In this document: in pieces, positions 43,696-52,744 of the stretch
How the letters are laid out: the number at the start of each line of letters is the position of its first letter
Position numbering within the stretch: the stretch's first letter is position 1
Source: Maritimibacter sp. 55A14
GTDB taxonomy: Bacteria; Pseudomonadota; Alphaproteobacteria; Rhodobacterales; Rhodobacteraceae
NCBI RefSeq assembly: GCF_003122205.1
Contig: NZ_QEYE01000003.1
Span: forward strand, 124,001-188,000
Length of the DNA stretch: 64,000 nt
Direction: 5' to 3'
The notes under the pieces: model-generated
Seen by the model: the letters and a program-made list of their open reading frames with translations, nothing else
Database searches by the model: none
Told to the model about the DNA's origin: nothing
Program-made: the position numbers and the translations under genes

Positions 43696-45174
43696 TCAGG
43701 GCAGACATTCCATGTAGCTGTCCTTGTCCCAATCGGTGACGGTGGCCATGAAGCGGGCCCATTCGTCCTGCTTGTATTCGTCGTAGAGACGATACATCTC
43801 GCCCGGCATGCCCCGCTTGACGACCTCGTTGTTGCGCAAATGCTCAAGCGCCTCGCCAAGCGACATCGGAAGTTTCTTGACCTCCTTGCCCTCGGCCATC
43901 GCCGCGTAGATGTTGCGCTCCTCCGGCTTGCCCGGATCGAGACTGTTCTCCAGCCCGTCATCCATCACGGCGAGAAGTGTGGAGCCCATCAGATACGGGT
44001 TCACCATCGAGTCGACCGAGCGGTATTCGAACCGCCCCGGCGCCGAGACGCGCAGGCCCGTGGTGCGGTTCTGGAAGCCCCAGTCGCTGAAGACCGGCGC
44101 CCAGAAGCCCGTATCCCACAGCCGGCGGTAGGAGTTCACTGTCGAACAACCGATCGCCGTGAGCGCCTGAAGGTGTGTCACCACGCCACCGATCGCCTTC
44201 AGCCCCTCCTTGCCCGGCATCTGCGGGTCGTCGGTATCGGGCATGAAAGTGTTCTCGCCACCTTTCACATACATGTAGTTGTCGGCCATGCCCGGCAAGC
44301 TGTCGGGGTCATTGCCGCATTTGACGAACTTGTCCTCGCCGCCGTGCCAGAGGCTCATGTTGTGGTGGCAGCCCGAAGCCGACACGCCCATGAAGGGCTT
44401 GGTCATGAAGCAGGCGAAGATGCCGTTCTCGCGCGCCACCTGCGCGCAGATCTGGCGGTAGGTCGTCAGACGGTCGGCATTGCGCAGCACATCGTCGAAC
44501 ATCCAGTTCAACTCGAGCTGGCCCGGTGCGTCCTCGTGATCGCCCTGGATCATGTCGAGGCCCATCTTGCGCGCATAGCGGATCACCTGAAGCGACACCG
44601 GCCGCAGGCTCTCGAACTGGTCGATGTGGTAGCAATAGGGCTTGGAGTAGCCGTCCCTGGGCTTGCCGTTCTCGTCGAATTTCAGCCACATCATCTCGGG
44701 CTCGGTCCCGATCCTGAGCTTGGTGCCGTGCTTCTTGGTGAACTCCTCGTGCAGGCGGCGCAGGTTGCCGCGGCAATCCGCGGTCAGGTAGCCGCCCGGA
44801 TTCTCCTTTTCCTCCCGGTTGCGGAAGAGCGTGCAGTAGAAGCGGCCGATCTCGGGCGCCCAAGGCAACTGCATGAATGTTTCGGGCTCCGGGATGCCGA
44901 CCAGTTCGGCAGCTTCCGGGCCGTAGCCCAGATAGTCGCCGGCGCGGTTGGTGAACAGGTTCATCGTGGCCCCGTAGACGAGCTGGAAGCCCTTCATGGC
45001 AACCTGCTCCCAATGGTCGGCCGGGATACCCTTGCCCATGATCTTGCCCGTGACCGACACGAATTGCAGATAGAGATACTCGATCCCCATCTGGTCGATC
45101 ATCTTGCGCACTTCCTTGACTTTCTCGGCGCGGCCCGGCGCCTCTACAAATCTCTCAAGGTCGGTTTCAGCCAC
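43696..45174 (-). CDS. gmaS: Gamma-glutamylmethylamide synthetase (type III glutamine-synthetase-like)
   Basis: A 492-residue ATP-dependent ligase joining methylamine to glutamate. The start is set at the GTG at 45174, since GGGAG lies 9-13 nt upstream; a longer in-frame reading adds 20 Pro/Glu-rich residues. Glutamine-synthetase blocks are RIGTEPEMMW, QGDHEDAPGQLELNW, GVSASGCHHNMSLW and APGRFEYRS. It is the first clear enzyme of the operon leading to mgsABC, tmm and tdm. The alternative name GlnT applies to close relatives, but the mgsABC context favours GmaS. Confidence 0.92.
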   Translation of the reverse strand: MAETDLERFVEAPGRAEKVKEVRKMIDQMGIEYLYLQFVSVTGKIMGKGIPADHWEQVAMKGFQLVYGATMNLFTNRAGDYLGYGPEAAELVGIPEPETFMQLPWAPEIGRFYCTLFRNREEKENPGGYLTADCRGNLRRLHEEFTKKHGTKLRIGTEPEMMWLKFDENGKPRDGYSKPYCYHIDQFESLRPVSLQVIRYARKMGLDMIQGDHEDAPGQLELNWMFDDVLRNADRLTTYRQICAQVARENGIFACFMTKPFMGVSASGCHHNMSLWHGGEDKFVKCGNDPDSLPGMADNYMYVKGGENTFMPDTDDPQMPGKEGLKAIGGVVTHLQALTAIGCSTVNSYRRLWDTGFWAPVFSDWGFQNRTTGLRVSAPGRFEYRSVDSMVNPYLMGSTLLAVMDDGLENSLDPGKPEERNIYAAMAEGKEVKKLPMSLGEALEHLRNNEVVKRGMPGEMYRLYDEYKQDEWARFMATVTDWDKDSYMECLP

Positions 45175-45300
45175 TGTTTCAATCTCCCTGATGCTTACTT
45201 CTGTTTGCGCCGGCTCCGGGGGTGGCCCGGCCACCGGCTGGTTGGGTCAGCCCCGCGCGGGGGCAGCCAGCTAACGTTGGCCGACCGGCCACGGCGCCGG
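45175..45300 (-). promoter_or_regulatory. Hairpin-rich leader before gmaS
   Basis: Three successive GC-rich stems precede gmaS: TGGCC/GGCCA at 45278-45291, GCCCC/GGGGC at 45250-45264, and a region at 45209-45238 built on GGTGGCC-C-GGCCACC with outer GCCGG/CCGGC arms. After them comes the GGGAG ribosome site. This could be an attenuator, a processing site or a cis-acting RNA; I recognise no known riboswitch. Confidence 0.45.
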
Positions 45301-45540
45301 GCGGCGGAAAGTGCAAGGTTTCTTGACTTCGCGGATGGTGGTAATAGAGGCCCCCCGCGCCGACGGCGCCGCGGGGAACCGCATTTGGAAGGTAACGACG
45401 GAACTGGGCGCGCACGCGGCGCGCGCAATACGAGGATCAGAGGCATACCCCTGCGCCAGGAAATTCACGACACCGCCGACAGGCCAGAGCCCCTTGCCGG
45501 GCTCTGCGATCTTGCCGGGTTCCTGCTGAGGACTGGTCAT
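45271..45540 (-). CDS. Possible 89-residue leader protein upstream of gmaS
   Basis: An ORF with a good AGGGAG ribosome site 7-12 nt before its ATG at 45540, in the long stretch between the GntR operators and gmaS. The first half (GKGLWPVGGVVNFLAQGYAS) looks protein-like; the second half is basic with PAAPSARG and runs into the hairpin region. No domain recognised. It might be a small regulatory protein, a leader peptide or chance. Confidence 0.35.
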   Translation of the reverse strand: MTSPQQEPGKIAEPGKGLWPVGGVVNFLAQGYASDPRIARAACAPSSVVTFQMRFPAAPSARGASITTIREVKKPCTFRRPAPWPVGQR

Positions 45541-45635
45541 TGCCTGCTCCCTGGCGTGGATGCGGGCCGTGCCAATCCGGCCCCGCTGTCGTCGCTGTTC
45601 TTCTGGATAGTGCCGAGACCGATCCAAAAATCAAC

Positions 45636-45654
45636 CTCTTTTGGACCAAAAGAG
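45636..45654. promoter_or_regulatory. Perfect 19-bp palindrome, candidate GntR operator
   Basis: CTCTTTTGG-A-CCAAAAGAG is a perfect inverted repeat, 62 bp before the gntR ATG and in the shared divergent region. Its TTTGGA/TCCAAA core recurs at 45674-45696. Confidence 0.55.
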
Positions 45655-45673
45655 ACGAATTATCTGGAAATCG

Positions 45674-45696
45674 TCCAAAATTGGTATAAGTTTGGA
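45674..45696. promoter_or_regulatory. TCCAAA-N11-TTTGGA inverted repeat, second candidate operator
   Basis: TCCAAA at 45674-45679 and TTTGGA at 45691-45696, 20 bp before the gntR start codon. It would allow autoregulation of gntR and shares its core with the palindrome at 45636. Confidence 0.45.
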
Positions 45697-45716
45697 TTAG
45701 CAAGGGTGGTGTGACC

Positions 45717-46406
45717 ATGGATGGAAAAATGACAAGAAAACTCGGAGCACCAGACATCGCAGCACTCATGCGGCGCGAAATTTCCAAGGAAAACTGGAAG
45801 TTACACGACCGGCTGCCGGCCGAGCGACAGCTGGCGGACACCTATGGCGTGGCGCGCGGCACGGTGCGGGAGGCGCTTAACCGGCTGGAGCAGGAAGGTT
45901 ACGTCGAGATCCGTCCGGGTAGCGGAACCTATGTGATTCACCGTCAGTCGGAGCCCGCGGCGTCGGCCGTGGAGCAGGCGAATCCGCTGGAACTGATCGA
46001 CACCAGATTCGCGCTGGAGCCGCATATCTGCCGGCTCGCGGTGCTGCATGGGCGGCGCGGAGATTTCGACCGGCTCGAATCGCTCTGCGCGCAGATGGAG
46101 AACTGCCTCGACGACCCCTCGGCCTTCTCGGAGGCCGACACCGCCTTTCACAAGGCGCTCGCGGATTCCACCGGCAACCGGCTGCTGATGTGGATCATCG
46201 GGCAGATCAACACGGTGCGAAATCAGGACGAGTGGACAAGGATGCGTCACCTGACGCTCGATGAGAAGATCATCGCACAATACAACGTCCAGCACCGCCA
46301 GATCCTGAATGCGATCCGCACACGCGAGCCCGAACGCGCAGCCAACATGATGAAGGAACATCTCGAGACCGCGCGCCTGTCGCTGACCCGCGCGGCCGAG
46401 ACCTGA
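45717..46406 (+). CDS. GntR/FadR (FCD) regulator of the methylamine operon
   Basis: A 229-residue regulator. The winged helix (residues about 8-75) contains RLPAERQLADTYGVARGTVR and the wing GYVEIRPGSGTYVIHR. The FCD domain (about 85-225) has FALEPHICRLAV and ADTAFHKALADSTGN, with metal-type His residues. ATG at 45717 is preferred over GTG at 45711, as AAGGGTGG lies 7-14 nt before it. It diverges from gmaS across palindromes that it probably binds. It is convergent with the amidotransferase gene with only 3 bp between. Confidence 0.88.
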   Translation: MDGKMTRKLGAPDIAALMRREISKENWKLHDRLPAERQLADTYGVARGTVREALNRLEQEGYVEIRPGSGTYVIHRQSEPAASAVEQANPLELIDTRFALEPHICRLAVLHGRRGDFDRLESLCAQMENCLDDPSAFSEADTAFHKALADSTGNRLLMWIIGQINTVRNQDEWTRMRHLTLDEKIIAQYNVQHRQILNAIRTREPERAANMMKEHLETARLSLTRAAET

Positions 46407-46409
46407 GCG

Positions 46410-47135
46410 TCAGGCGCCGGCCTGCGCGGTCATCTGCATCCAGTTGATGTAGAGCCGCTCGGCCATTTCGTTGAACCGGTCCATTTCCGCCTCCACATCC
46501 GCCTGCAGCCGCGCCGCGCCGTCCGCGCCCAGCGCGCCTTCCAGTGCCGCCGCATAGGCCGGGATCGCCGCCCAGTTGGCGACCGTGTCGGCCTCGGTCT
46601 CGACATGGAACTGCGCCGACGCGGCGCGGGTGCCCCATTTCATCGCCTGCACCGCGCAAGCCGGCGAGGTCGCCAGGCATTGCGCGCCGGCGGGCATCTG
46701 CGACACCTCCGCCCCGTGCCATTGCAGGCAATTGAACCGCTCCGGCAGCCCGTCGAAGAGCACGCCCGAGGCGCCGGCCTCGGTCAGTTGCACCTCCATC
46801 ACGCCGATCTCCGGCGTGGCTGCCTTGCCGACCGTTCCGCCCAACGCCTCGGCCAGTAGCTGATGGCCCAGGCAAAGCCCCAGATAAGGTATGCCGCGGC
46901 CCTCCACCGCGTCGCGGATCAGCGCCTTCTCTTCGGCAAGCCAGGGATGCTCGTCCTCGTCCCAGACATCCATCGGCCCGCCCATGACCCAGAGCGCGTC
47001 GAACCCGTCGAGCGGCGGCGGCGTTTCGCCCTCGTCCAGCTCGACCGCAGTCCAGCTATGGCCATCCTCGGCCAGAAAGTCGCGGAAGACGCCGGGGTGT
47101 TCGACCCGCGCATGTTGCAGAACCAGTATGTGCAT
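46410..47135 (-). CDS. Class I glutamine amidotransferase-like protein
   Basis: A 241-residue GATase1 protein. Start at 47135 follows AAGGAGG. The nucleophile Cys is in YLGLCLGHQLLAEALGG (about residue 84) and the His-x-Glu pair in AQFHVETEAD (about 172). It has no attached synthase domain. Relatives include gamma-glutamyl hydrolases and GMP-synthase-like standalone amidotransferases. Set between the gmaS regulator and the mgd genes, it might hydrolyse a gamma-glutamylamide; inferred. Confidence 0.8.
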   Translation of the reverse strand: MHILVLQHARVEHPGVFRDFLAEDGHSWTAVELDEGETPPPLDGFDALWVMGGPMDVWDEDEHPWLAEEKALIRDAVEGRGIPYLGLCLGHQLLAEALGGTVGKAATPEIGVMEVQLTEAGASGVLFDGLPERFNCLQWHGAEVSQMPAGAQCLATSPACAVQAMKWGTRAASAQFHVETEADTVANWAAIPAYAAALEGALGADGAARLQADVEAEMDRFNEMAERLYINWMQMTAQAGA

Positions 47136-47202
47136 TGCCGCCTCCTTTGGACTTGCGGACTGAGTCGCGGTCACGGTAGGGCGCGGGCGGCGCGCTGCCA
47201 AG

Positions 47203-48162
47203 TCACTGCCTCAACCGCGATGGTGCCGCGCCGAAATGAGCGCCGTAGGCCCGCGCGAAATGCGAGGAGCTTGAAAACCCCGCGGCAAGCGCGATCTCGG
47301 TCAAGCTGAGCGCCGAATTCCTGAGCAAATTCTGCGCCTTGTCGAGCCGCAATTCGCGGTAGTAGCGCATGGCGGACTTGCCCGTGCGGGCCACGAAGAG
47401 GCGATTGAGCTGCCGCGCCGAAACCCCCGCCGCACGCGCCAGTTGCGCCAGGCTCAGCGGGTCGGCCACATGGCTTTCCATCGCCTCGACCGCGTGCAGA
47501 ACCGGTGCCGAGGTGGTGCCGACCCGCGCCACCAGACCGCCGCGCTGTGGCCCGCCGGAGGGGCGGATATCGGTGTGCAGGAACCAGTCGCTGACGAGTT
47601 GCGCGAATACGGTGCCGTGGCGTTCGGCGATCAGTGCATGCATCAGGTCCATCGGCGCGGTGCCGCCTGCGCAGGTCACGCGGTCGCGGTCGATCACGTA
47701 AAGGCTGCGCTCGATGGCAAGCCCAGGCGATATTTCGGCCAGCGCCTCGGCATGTTCCCAGTGAACCGTCATCCGGCGCCCCTCCATCAACCCGGCGCGC
47801 GCCAGAATGACCGGCCCTCCGGACACGCCGCCCATGCGCACACCGCGCCGCGCCATCCGGCCCAGCCAGGCCAGCGCCGCGGCATCATCGAAGGCCACCG
47901 GATCGCCCCCGGCCACCACGAAGAGCAGATCGAGCGCCAGCGCCTCGCCCACGCGCGCATCGGCAGGGATCCGCGCCGCGCCGGAACTGCGCGCGTCCTC
48001 GCCCCCGCGCGAGATATGGACGATCTCGTAGAGCGTCCGGCGGCTGAGCAGATTGGCGGCCCGGAACGGCTCCACCACGCTGGCATAGGACATCAGCGCG
48101 AAACCGTCGAGCGGCAGCACACCTATGCGCATGGGCCGGGTCGCTGAACCAATATTGTCCAT
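47203..48162 (-). CDS. GlxA-type AraC-family transcriptional regulator
   Basis: A 319-residue regulator with an N-terminal DJ-1/PfpI-like domain (residues about 10-185) and a C-terminal AraC domain (about 215-315, SLAQLARAAGVSARQLNRLF). The nucleophile elbow that carries Cys in active DJ-1 enzymes reads GGVSGGPVIL here, so the domain is a sensor rather than an enzyme. Family members (GbdR, SouR and relatives) respond to glycine betaine derivatives or sarcosine. It diverges from mgdA with 76 bp between and probably controls mgdABCD. Confidence 0.87.
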   Translation of the reverse strand: MDNIGSATRPMRIGVLPLDGFALMSYASVVEPFRAANLLSRRTLYEIVHISRGGEDARSSGAARIPADARVGEALALDLLFVVAGGDPVAFDDAAALAWLGRMARRGVRMGGVSGGPVILARAGLMEGRRMTVHWEHAEALAEISPGLAIERSLYVIDRDRVTCAGGTAPMDLMHALIAERHGTVFAQLVSDWFLHTDIRPSGGPQRGGLVARVGTTSAPVLHAVEAMESHVADPLSLAQLARAAGVSARQLNRLFVARTGKSAMRYYRELRLDKAQNLLRNSALSLTEIALAAGFSSSSHFARAYGAHFGAAPSRLRQ

Positions 48163-48238
48163 TTTGTGACTCTATATATCCGTTCTATGAAAGTCGAGCG
48201 CATGGCCGCACGTCATTCTGGCGATACAGCAATCCGGG

Positions 48239-49498
48239 ATGGCTGACATGAAATACTCCGCGCTGAAAATCCTCTGGGAAGGGCTGACCGGCAACAAGGG
48301 CTGGGCGCCGGTCTGGCGCGAGCCCGATCCCAAACCGGAATACGACGTGATCATCATCGGCGGCGGCGGACACGGGCTGGCCACGGCCTATTACCTGGCC
48401 AAGGAATTCGGCGTCGCCAATGTCGCAGTGCTGGAGAAGGGCTGGATCGGCGGCGGCAATGTCGGGCGCAACACCACGATCATCCGCTCCAACTACCTGC
48501 TGGAGGGCAACCAGCCCTTCTACGAGCTGTCGCTGAAGCTCTGGGAGGGGCTGGAGCAGGATTTAAACTACAACGCCATGATCAGCCAGCGCGGCATCCT
48601 CAACCTGATCCACAGCGACGCGCAGCGCGACGCCTTCGCCCGCCGCGCCAACGGGATGCGGCTCTCGGGCGCGGATTCGGAACTTCTGGACACCGCGGGT
48701 ATTCGCAAGATGTGCCCGTTCCTGGATTTCGAGAATGCCCGCTTCCCGATCCAGGGCGCGCTCTGGCAGCCACGCGGCGGCACCGTGCGCCACGACGCGG
48801 TCGCCTGGGGCTACGCACGCGGCGCCGATGCGCGCGGCGTGGACATCATTCAGAATTGCGAGGTCACGGGTTTTCAGATCGAGAATGGCACCTGTACGGG
48901 CGTCGAGACCAGCCGCGGCGCGATCCGGGCGCGCAAGGTCGCGGTCTGCGTGGCGGGTTCCTCGGGCCGGGTCATGGCGCAGGCGGGCATGCGCCTGCCG
49001 ATCGAGAGCCACGTCTTGCAGGCCTTCGTCTCGGAAGGACTGAAACCCGTCATTCCGGGGGTTATCACCTTCGGTGCCGGGCATTTCTATGTCAGCCAGT
49101 CCGACAAAGGCGGGCTGGTCTTCGGCGGCGATATCGACGGCTACAACACCTATGCCCAGCGCGGCGGGCTGCCGGTGGTCGAGGATGTCTGCGAAGGCGG
49201 CATGGCGATCATGCCGATGATCGGCCGGGCGCGGCTCCTGCGCATGTGGGGCGGCGTCATGGACATGTCGATGGACGGCTCGCCCTTCATCGACAAGACC
49301 CATATCGACGGGCTCTATTTCAACGGCGGCTGGTGCTATGGCGGCTTCAAGGCCACGCCGGCCAGCGGCTATTGCTACGCGCATCTGATCGCCCGCGACC
49401 AGCCGCACGAGGTCGCCACGCAGTTCCGGCTCGACCGGTTCGCGCGTGGCGCGATGATCGACGAGAAGGGCCAGGGCGCCCAACCGAACCTGCATTGA
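48239..49498 (+). CDS. mgdA: N-methylglutamate dehydrogenase subunit A (sarcosine oxidase beta-like)
   Basis: A 419-residue flavoprotein. FAD motif VIIIGGGGHGLATAYYLAKE lies at about residues 37-56. GWIGGGNVGRNTTIIRSNYL is a SoxB hallmark, and the His in GGTVRHDAVAWGY (about 184) is the likely covalent FMN site. A start at 48248 is also possible. It forms a four-subunit enzyme that oxidises N-methylglutamate to glutamate and a one-carbon unit. Sarcosine oxidase beta is the close alternative; the pathway context favours Mgd. Confidence 0.85.
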   Translation: MADMKYSALKILWEGLTGNKGWAPVWREPDPKPEYDVIIIGGGGHGLATAYYLAKEFGVANVAVLEKGWIGGGNVGRNTTIIRSNYLLEGNQPFYELSLKLWEGLEQDLNYNAMISQRGILNLIHSDAQRDAFARRANGMRLSGADSELLDTAGIRKMCPFLDFENARFPIQGALWQPRGGTVRHDAVAWGYARGADARGVDIIQNCEVTGFQIENGTCTGVETSRGAIRARKVAVCVAGSSGRVMAQAGMRLPIESHVLQAFVSEGLKPVIPGVITFGAGHFYVSQSDKGGLVFGGDIDGYNTYAQRGGLPVVEDVCEGGMAIMPMIGRARLLRMWGGVMDMSMDGSPFIDKTHIDGLYFNGGWCYGGFKATPASGYCYAHLIARDQPHEVATQFRLDRFARGAMIDEKGQGAQPNLH

Positions 49499-49511
49499 GG
49501 GGAGTGCGCGC

Positions 49512-49799
49512 ATGATCATCCACCATCCCCTTCTGGGTCCGCGCGACGCGGCGGAGTTCGTCTACAAGGGCGACGTCACACTGATCGACCGGCCCGACTG
49601 GCAGGCCGAAGACGCCGCGGAGGCGTTTCACGACTATCTCTACCTGCGGGACAACCCCGCGGGGGAACACCGGGAACTGTGGTTCCACGAACAGGGCGAT
49701 CGGTCCTGGCTGGTGGTCACGCGCAACACGCTGACCCACGAGATCACGAAGGTGGAACTGGCGCGGGACGTCGCGCGGGAACGGGGGCGCAGCCGATGA
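49512..49799 (+). CDS. mgdB: N-methylglutamate dehydrogenase subunit B (sarcosine oxidase delta-like)
   Basis: A 95-residue SoxD-family protein with the fold seen in YLRDNPAGEHRELWFHEQGD and WLVVTRNTLTHEI. Typical SoxD zinc-binding Cys and His are largely absent; no cysteine is seen in this chain. GGGGAGTG precedes the ATG. The stop overlaps the start of mgdC (ATGA). Confidence 0.85.
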   Translation: MIIHHPLLGPRDAAEFVYKGDVTLIDRPDWQAEDAAEAFHDYLYLRDNPAGEHRELWFHEQGDRSWLVVTRNTLTHEITKVELARDVARERGRSR

Positions 49800-52744
49800 C
49801 CCAGACCAACCGGATCGGGGGCAGGCTGATCGACCGCAGCCGGAGCCTGAGCTTCACTTTCAACGGGCGCGCCATGCAGGGCCATCCCGGCGATACGCTT
49901 GCCTCGGCGCTGCTGGCCAATGGCCAGCAGCTCGTGGGGCGCAGCTTCAAGTATCACCGTCCGCGCGGAATATTCTCTGCCGGATCGGAAGAGCCGAACG
50001 CGCTGGTCCAGTTGCGCCGCGGGGCCGCGCAGGAGCCCAACACCCGCGCCACTGTGGCCGAACTTTTCGACGGTCTCGAAGCGACCAGCCAGAACCATCG
50101 CGGCCCGCTGGAATACGACCTGTTGGCTGCGACCGACCTTCTGGCACCCTTCCTTGGGGCGGGCTTCTACTACAAGACCTTCATGTGGCCGAAATCCTTC
50201 TGGGAAAAGCTTTACGAGCCCGCGATCCGGTCCTCTGCCGGGCTGGGGCGGCTCTCGATGGAACCCGATCCAGACCGCTACGACCACGGCTACCTGCATT
50301 GCGATCTCCTGGTGATCGGCGCGGGCCCGGCGGGACTCTCGGCCGCGGTCGCGGGCGGGCGGGCGGGTGCACGGGTGATCCTGGCGGACGAGGATTTCCG
50401 CCCGGGCGGCCGGCTCAACGCCGAAACGCTGGAGATCGACGGCGCACCCGGTCATGACTGGGCCCGCACCGCGCTTGCCGAACTGGCGGCGATGGACAAT
50501 GTGCGCGTCCTGAGCCGCACCACCGTCTATGGCGCCTACGACCACGGCATCTACGGCGCGCTGGAGCGGATGACCGACCACCTGCCCGCTTCCGGCGGCA
50601 AGCCGCGGCAGGTGCTTTGGCGCATCTACGCGCACCGCGCGGTGCTCTGCGCGGGGGCCACGGAGCGCGGCATCGCCTTTGGCAACAACGACCGCCCCGG
50701 CGTGATGCTGGCGGGCGCCGTGCGGGCCTATGTCAACCGCTGGGGCGTCGCGCCGGGCAAGCGCGTCGCGGTCTTCACCAACAACGACGACGGCTGGCGC
50801 ACCGCCACCGACCTGCGCGCCGCCGGCGTCGATGTCGCCGCCGTGGTGGACAGCCGCGGCGATGTGACGATGAGCCTCGACGGCGCCCGTGTCGAGACCG
50901 GCGGCGCGATCGTCGACACTGCCGGGCGCAAGGGGCTGAACCGGATCACGCTGCAAAACGGCGACCGGATCGAGGCCGATTGCCTGGCGGTCTCGGGCGG
51001 CTGGAACCCCAATGTCCACCTGACCTGCCACCAGCGCGGGCGGCCAACCTGGCGCGACGACATCGCGGCCTTCGTGCCCGGTGGCGCCTTGCCTCCCGGC
51101 ATGACCGTTGCGGGGGCGGCCGGTGGCGCGCTGACGCTCGCCGCGGCGCTGCGCGAGGGCCGGGAGACGGCGAATACCGCGCTCGAGGATCTGGGCTTCA
51201 CCGCATCGCGCGAACCCGCCCCGAAGGCCGAGGACGAGGCCGCCGGGATCACGCCCTTCTGGCATGTCGCCGCCAGCCGAAAACGCGCCTGGGTGGATCT
51301 GCAGAACGACGTCACCGCCAAGGACGTGAAACAGTCCCATGCCGAGGGCTTCCGTTCCGTCGAGCATCTCAAGCGCTACACCACGCTGGGCATGGCCACC
51401 GACCAGGGCAAGACGGCCAATGTGCTGGGCCTGGCGATCCTGGCGCAGGCCGCCGGCAGGTCGATCCCCGAGACCGGAACCACGATCTTCCGGCCGCCCT
51501 ATACTCCGGTGCCCATCGGGGCCTTCGCAGGCCGCGCCCGCGGCCGCGACTTCCGCCCCTACCGCCTGACCCCCAGCCACAAATGGGCCACGGAACAGGG
51601 CGCGACCTTCGTCGAGGTCGGCATGTGGCTGCGCGCGCAATGGTTCGCGCGCCCCGGCGAGACTGGCTGGCGCGACAGCGTCGACCGCGAGGTCGAGATG
51701 ACACGCAACTCGGTCGGCATCTGCGACGTGACCACGCTGGGCAAGATCGACATCAAGGGCCGCGACGCGGCGGAGTTCCTGAACCGGCTCTATGTCAACG
51801 GCTTCGCCAAGCTGTCCGTGGGGCGGGTGCGCTACGGGCTGATGCTGCGCGAGGACGGCATCGCCTATGACGACGGCACCACCGCACGGCTGGGCGAAAA
51901 CCATTACGTCATGACCACCACCACCGCCAACGCGGTCACGGTGTTCCGCAACATGGAATTCGCGCGCCAGTGCCTCTGGCCCGATCTCGACGTGCACCTG
52001 ATCTCCACCACCGACGGCTGGGCGCAATTCGCCGTGGCCGGACCCAATTCGCGCAACCTGCTGCGCAAGGTGGTGGATGCGGCGCATGACATCTCGAAAG
52101 ACGCATTCCCGTTCATGGCCTGCGCCGAGGTCACGGTCTGCGGCGGCACGCCGGCGCGGCTATTCCGGATCTCGTTCTCGGGCGAGCTGGCCTACGAGAT
52201 CGCGGTGCCCGCGCGTTATGGCGACGCGATGATCCGCGCGCTGATGGCGGCAGGCGAGGAATTCGGCGCCATCCCCTACGGCACCGAGGCGCTGGGGGTC
52301 ATGCGCATCGAGAAGGGCCACGCCGCGGGCAACGAGCTCAACGGGCAGACCTCGGCGCATCATCTCGGCATGGGACGGATGATCTCCAGAAAGAAGGATT
52401 GCATCGGCAACGCCGCCTCCGAACGCGCGGAACTCAGCCGCGAGGATGGGCTGCGGCTGGTCGGGCTGCGTCCGGTCGACCACGGCGCCAAGCTCGACGC
52501 CGGCGCCCATTTCATCGAGCGCGGCGATGCCAGCCCGAGCATGGCCAGCGATCTCGGCTGGATGTCCTCGGTCGCCTATTCGCCCTCGCTGGGCCATTCC
52601 ATCGGCCTCGGCTTCGTCAGGCGCGGCGATGCGCGCATGGGCGACATCATCCGCGCCTACGACCCGGTGCGCGGCAAGGACACCGAGGTGGAAATCGTCT
52701 CGGCCCATTTCATCGACCCGGAAGGAGAGCGTTTGCGTGCCTGA
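49796..52744 (+). CDS. mgdC: N-methylglutamate dehydrogenase subunit C (sarcosine oxidase alpha-like)
   Basis: A 982-residue protein. An N-terminal ferredoxin-like fold (residues about 15-95, with FNGRAMQGHPGDTLASALLA) precedes an NAD-binding pyridine-nucleotide oxidoreductase region (about 165-500; VIGAGPAGLSAAVAGG) and a C-terminal GcvT folate domain (about 610-975; GICDVTTLGKIDIKG, FSGELAYEIAVPARYG). The folate domain captures the methyl carbon as methylene-tetrahydrofolate. Coupled to mgdB and overlapping mgdD by 8 nt. Confidence 0.88.
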   Translation: MTQTNRIGGRLIDRSRSLSFTFNGRAMQGHPGDTLASALLANGQQLVGRSFKYHRPRGIFSAGSEEPNALVQLRRGAAQEPNTRATVAELFDGLEATSQNHRGPLEYDLLAATDLLAPFLGAGFYYKTFMWPKSFWEKLYEPAIRSSAGLGRLSMEPDPDRYDHGYLHCDLLVIGAGPAGLSAAVAGGRAGARVILADEDFRPGGRLNAETLEIDGAPGHDWARTALAELAAMDNVRVLSRTTVYGAYDHGIYGALERMTDHLPASGGKPRQVLWRIYAHRAVLCAGATERGIAFGNNDRPGVMLAGAVRAYVNRWGVAPGKRVAVFTNNDDGWRTATDLRAAGVDVAAVVDSRGDVTMSLDGARVETGGAIVDTAGRKGLNRITLQNGDRIEADCLAVSGGWNPNVHLTCHQRGRPTWRDDIAAFVPGGALPPGMTVAGAAGGALTLAAALREGRETANTALEDLGFTASREPAPKAEDEAAGITPFWHVAASRKRAWVDLQNDVTAKDVKQSHAEGFRSVEHLKRYTTLGMATDQGKTANVLGLAILAQAAGRSIPETGTTIFRPPYTPVPIGAFAGRARGRDFRPYRLTPSHKWATEQGATFVEVGMWLRAQWFARPGETGWRDSVDREVEMTRNSVGICDVTTLGKIDIKGRDAAEFLNRLYVNGFAKLSVGRVRYGLMLREDGIAYDDGTTARLGENHYVMTTTTANAVTVFRNMEFARQCLWPDLDVHLISTTDGWAQFAVAGPNSRNLLRKVVDAAHDISKDAFPFMACAEVTVCGGTPARLFRISFSGELAYEIAVPARYGDAMIRALMAAGEEFGAIPYGTEALGVMRIEKGHAAGNELNGQTSAHHLGMGRMISRKKDCIGNAASERAELSREDGLRLVGLRPVDHGAKLDAGAHFIERGDASPSMASDLGWMSSVAYSPSLGHSIGLGFVRRGDARMGDIIRAYDPVRGKDTEVEIVSAHFIDPEGERLRA

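Noticed and set aside
49640-52087. Very long antisense reading frame (over 800 codons) opposite mgdC; similar ones at 55711-58194 and 58821-61283
   Set aside because: These mirror strong, recognisable genes on the other strand. Such open antisense frames are expected in high-GC DNA with GC-biased third positions, and their translations show no domain.
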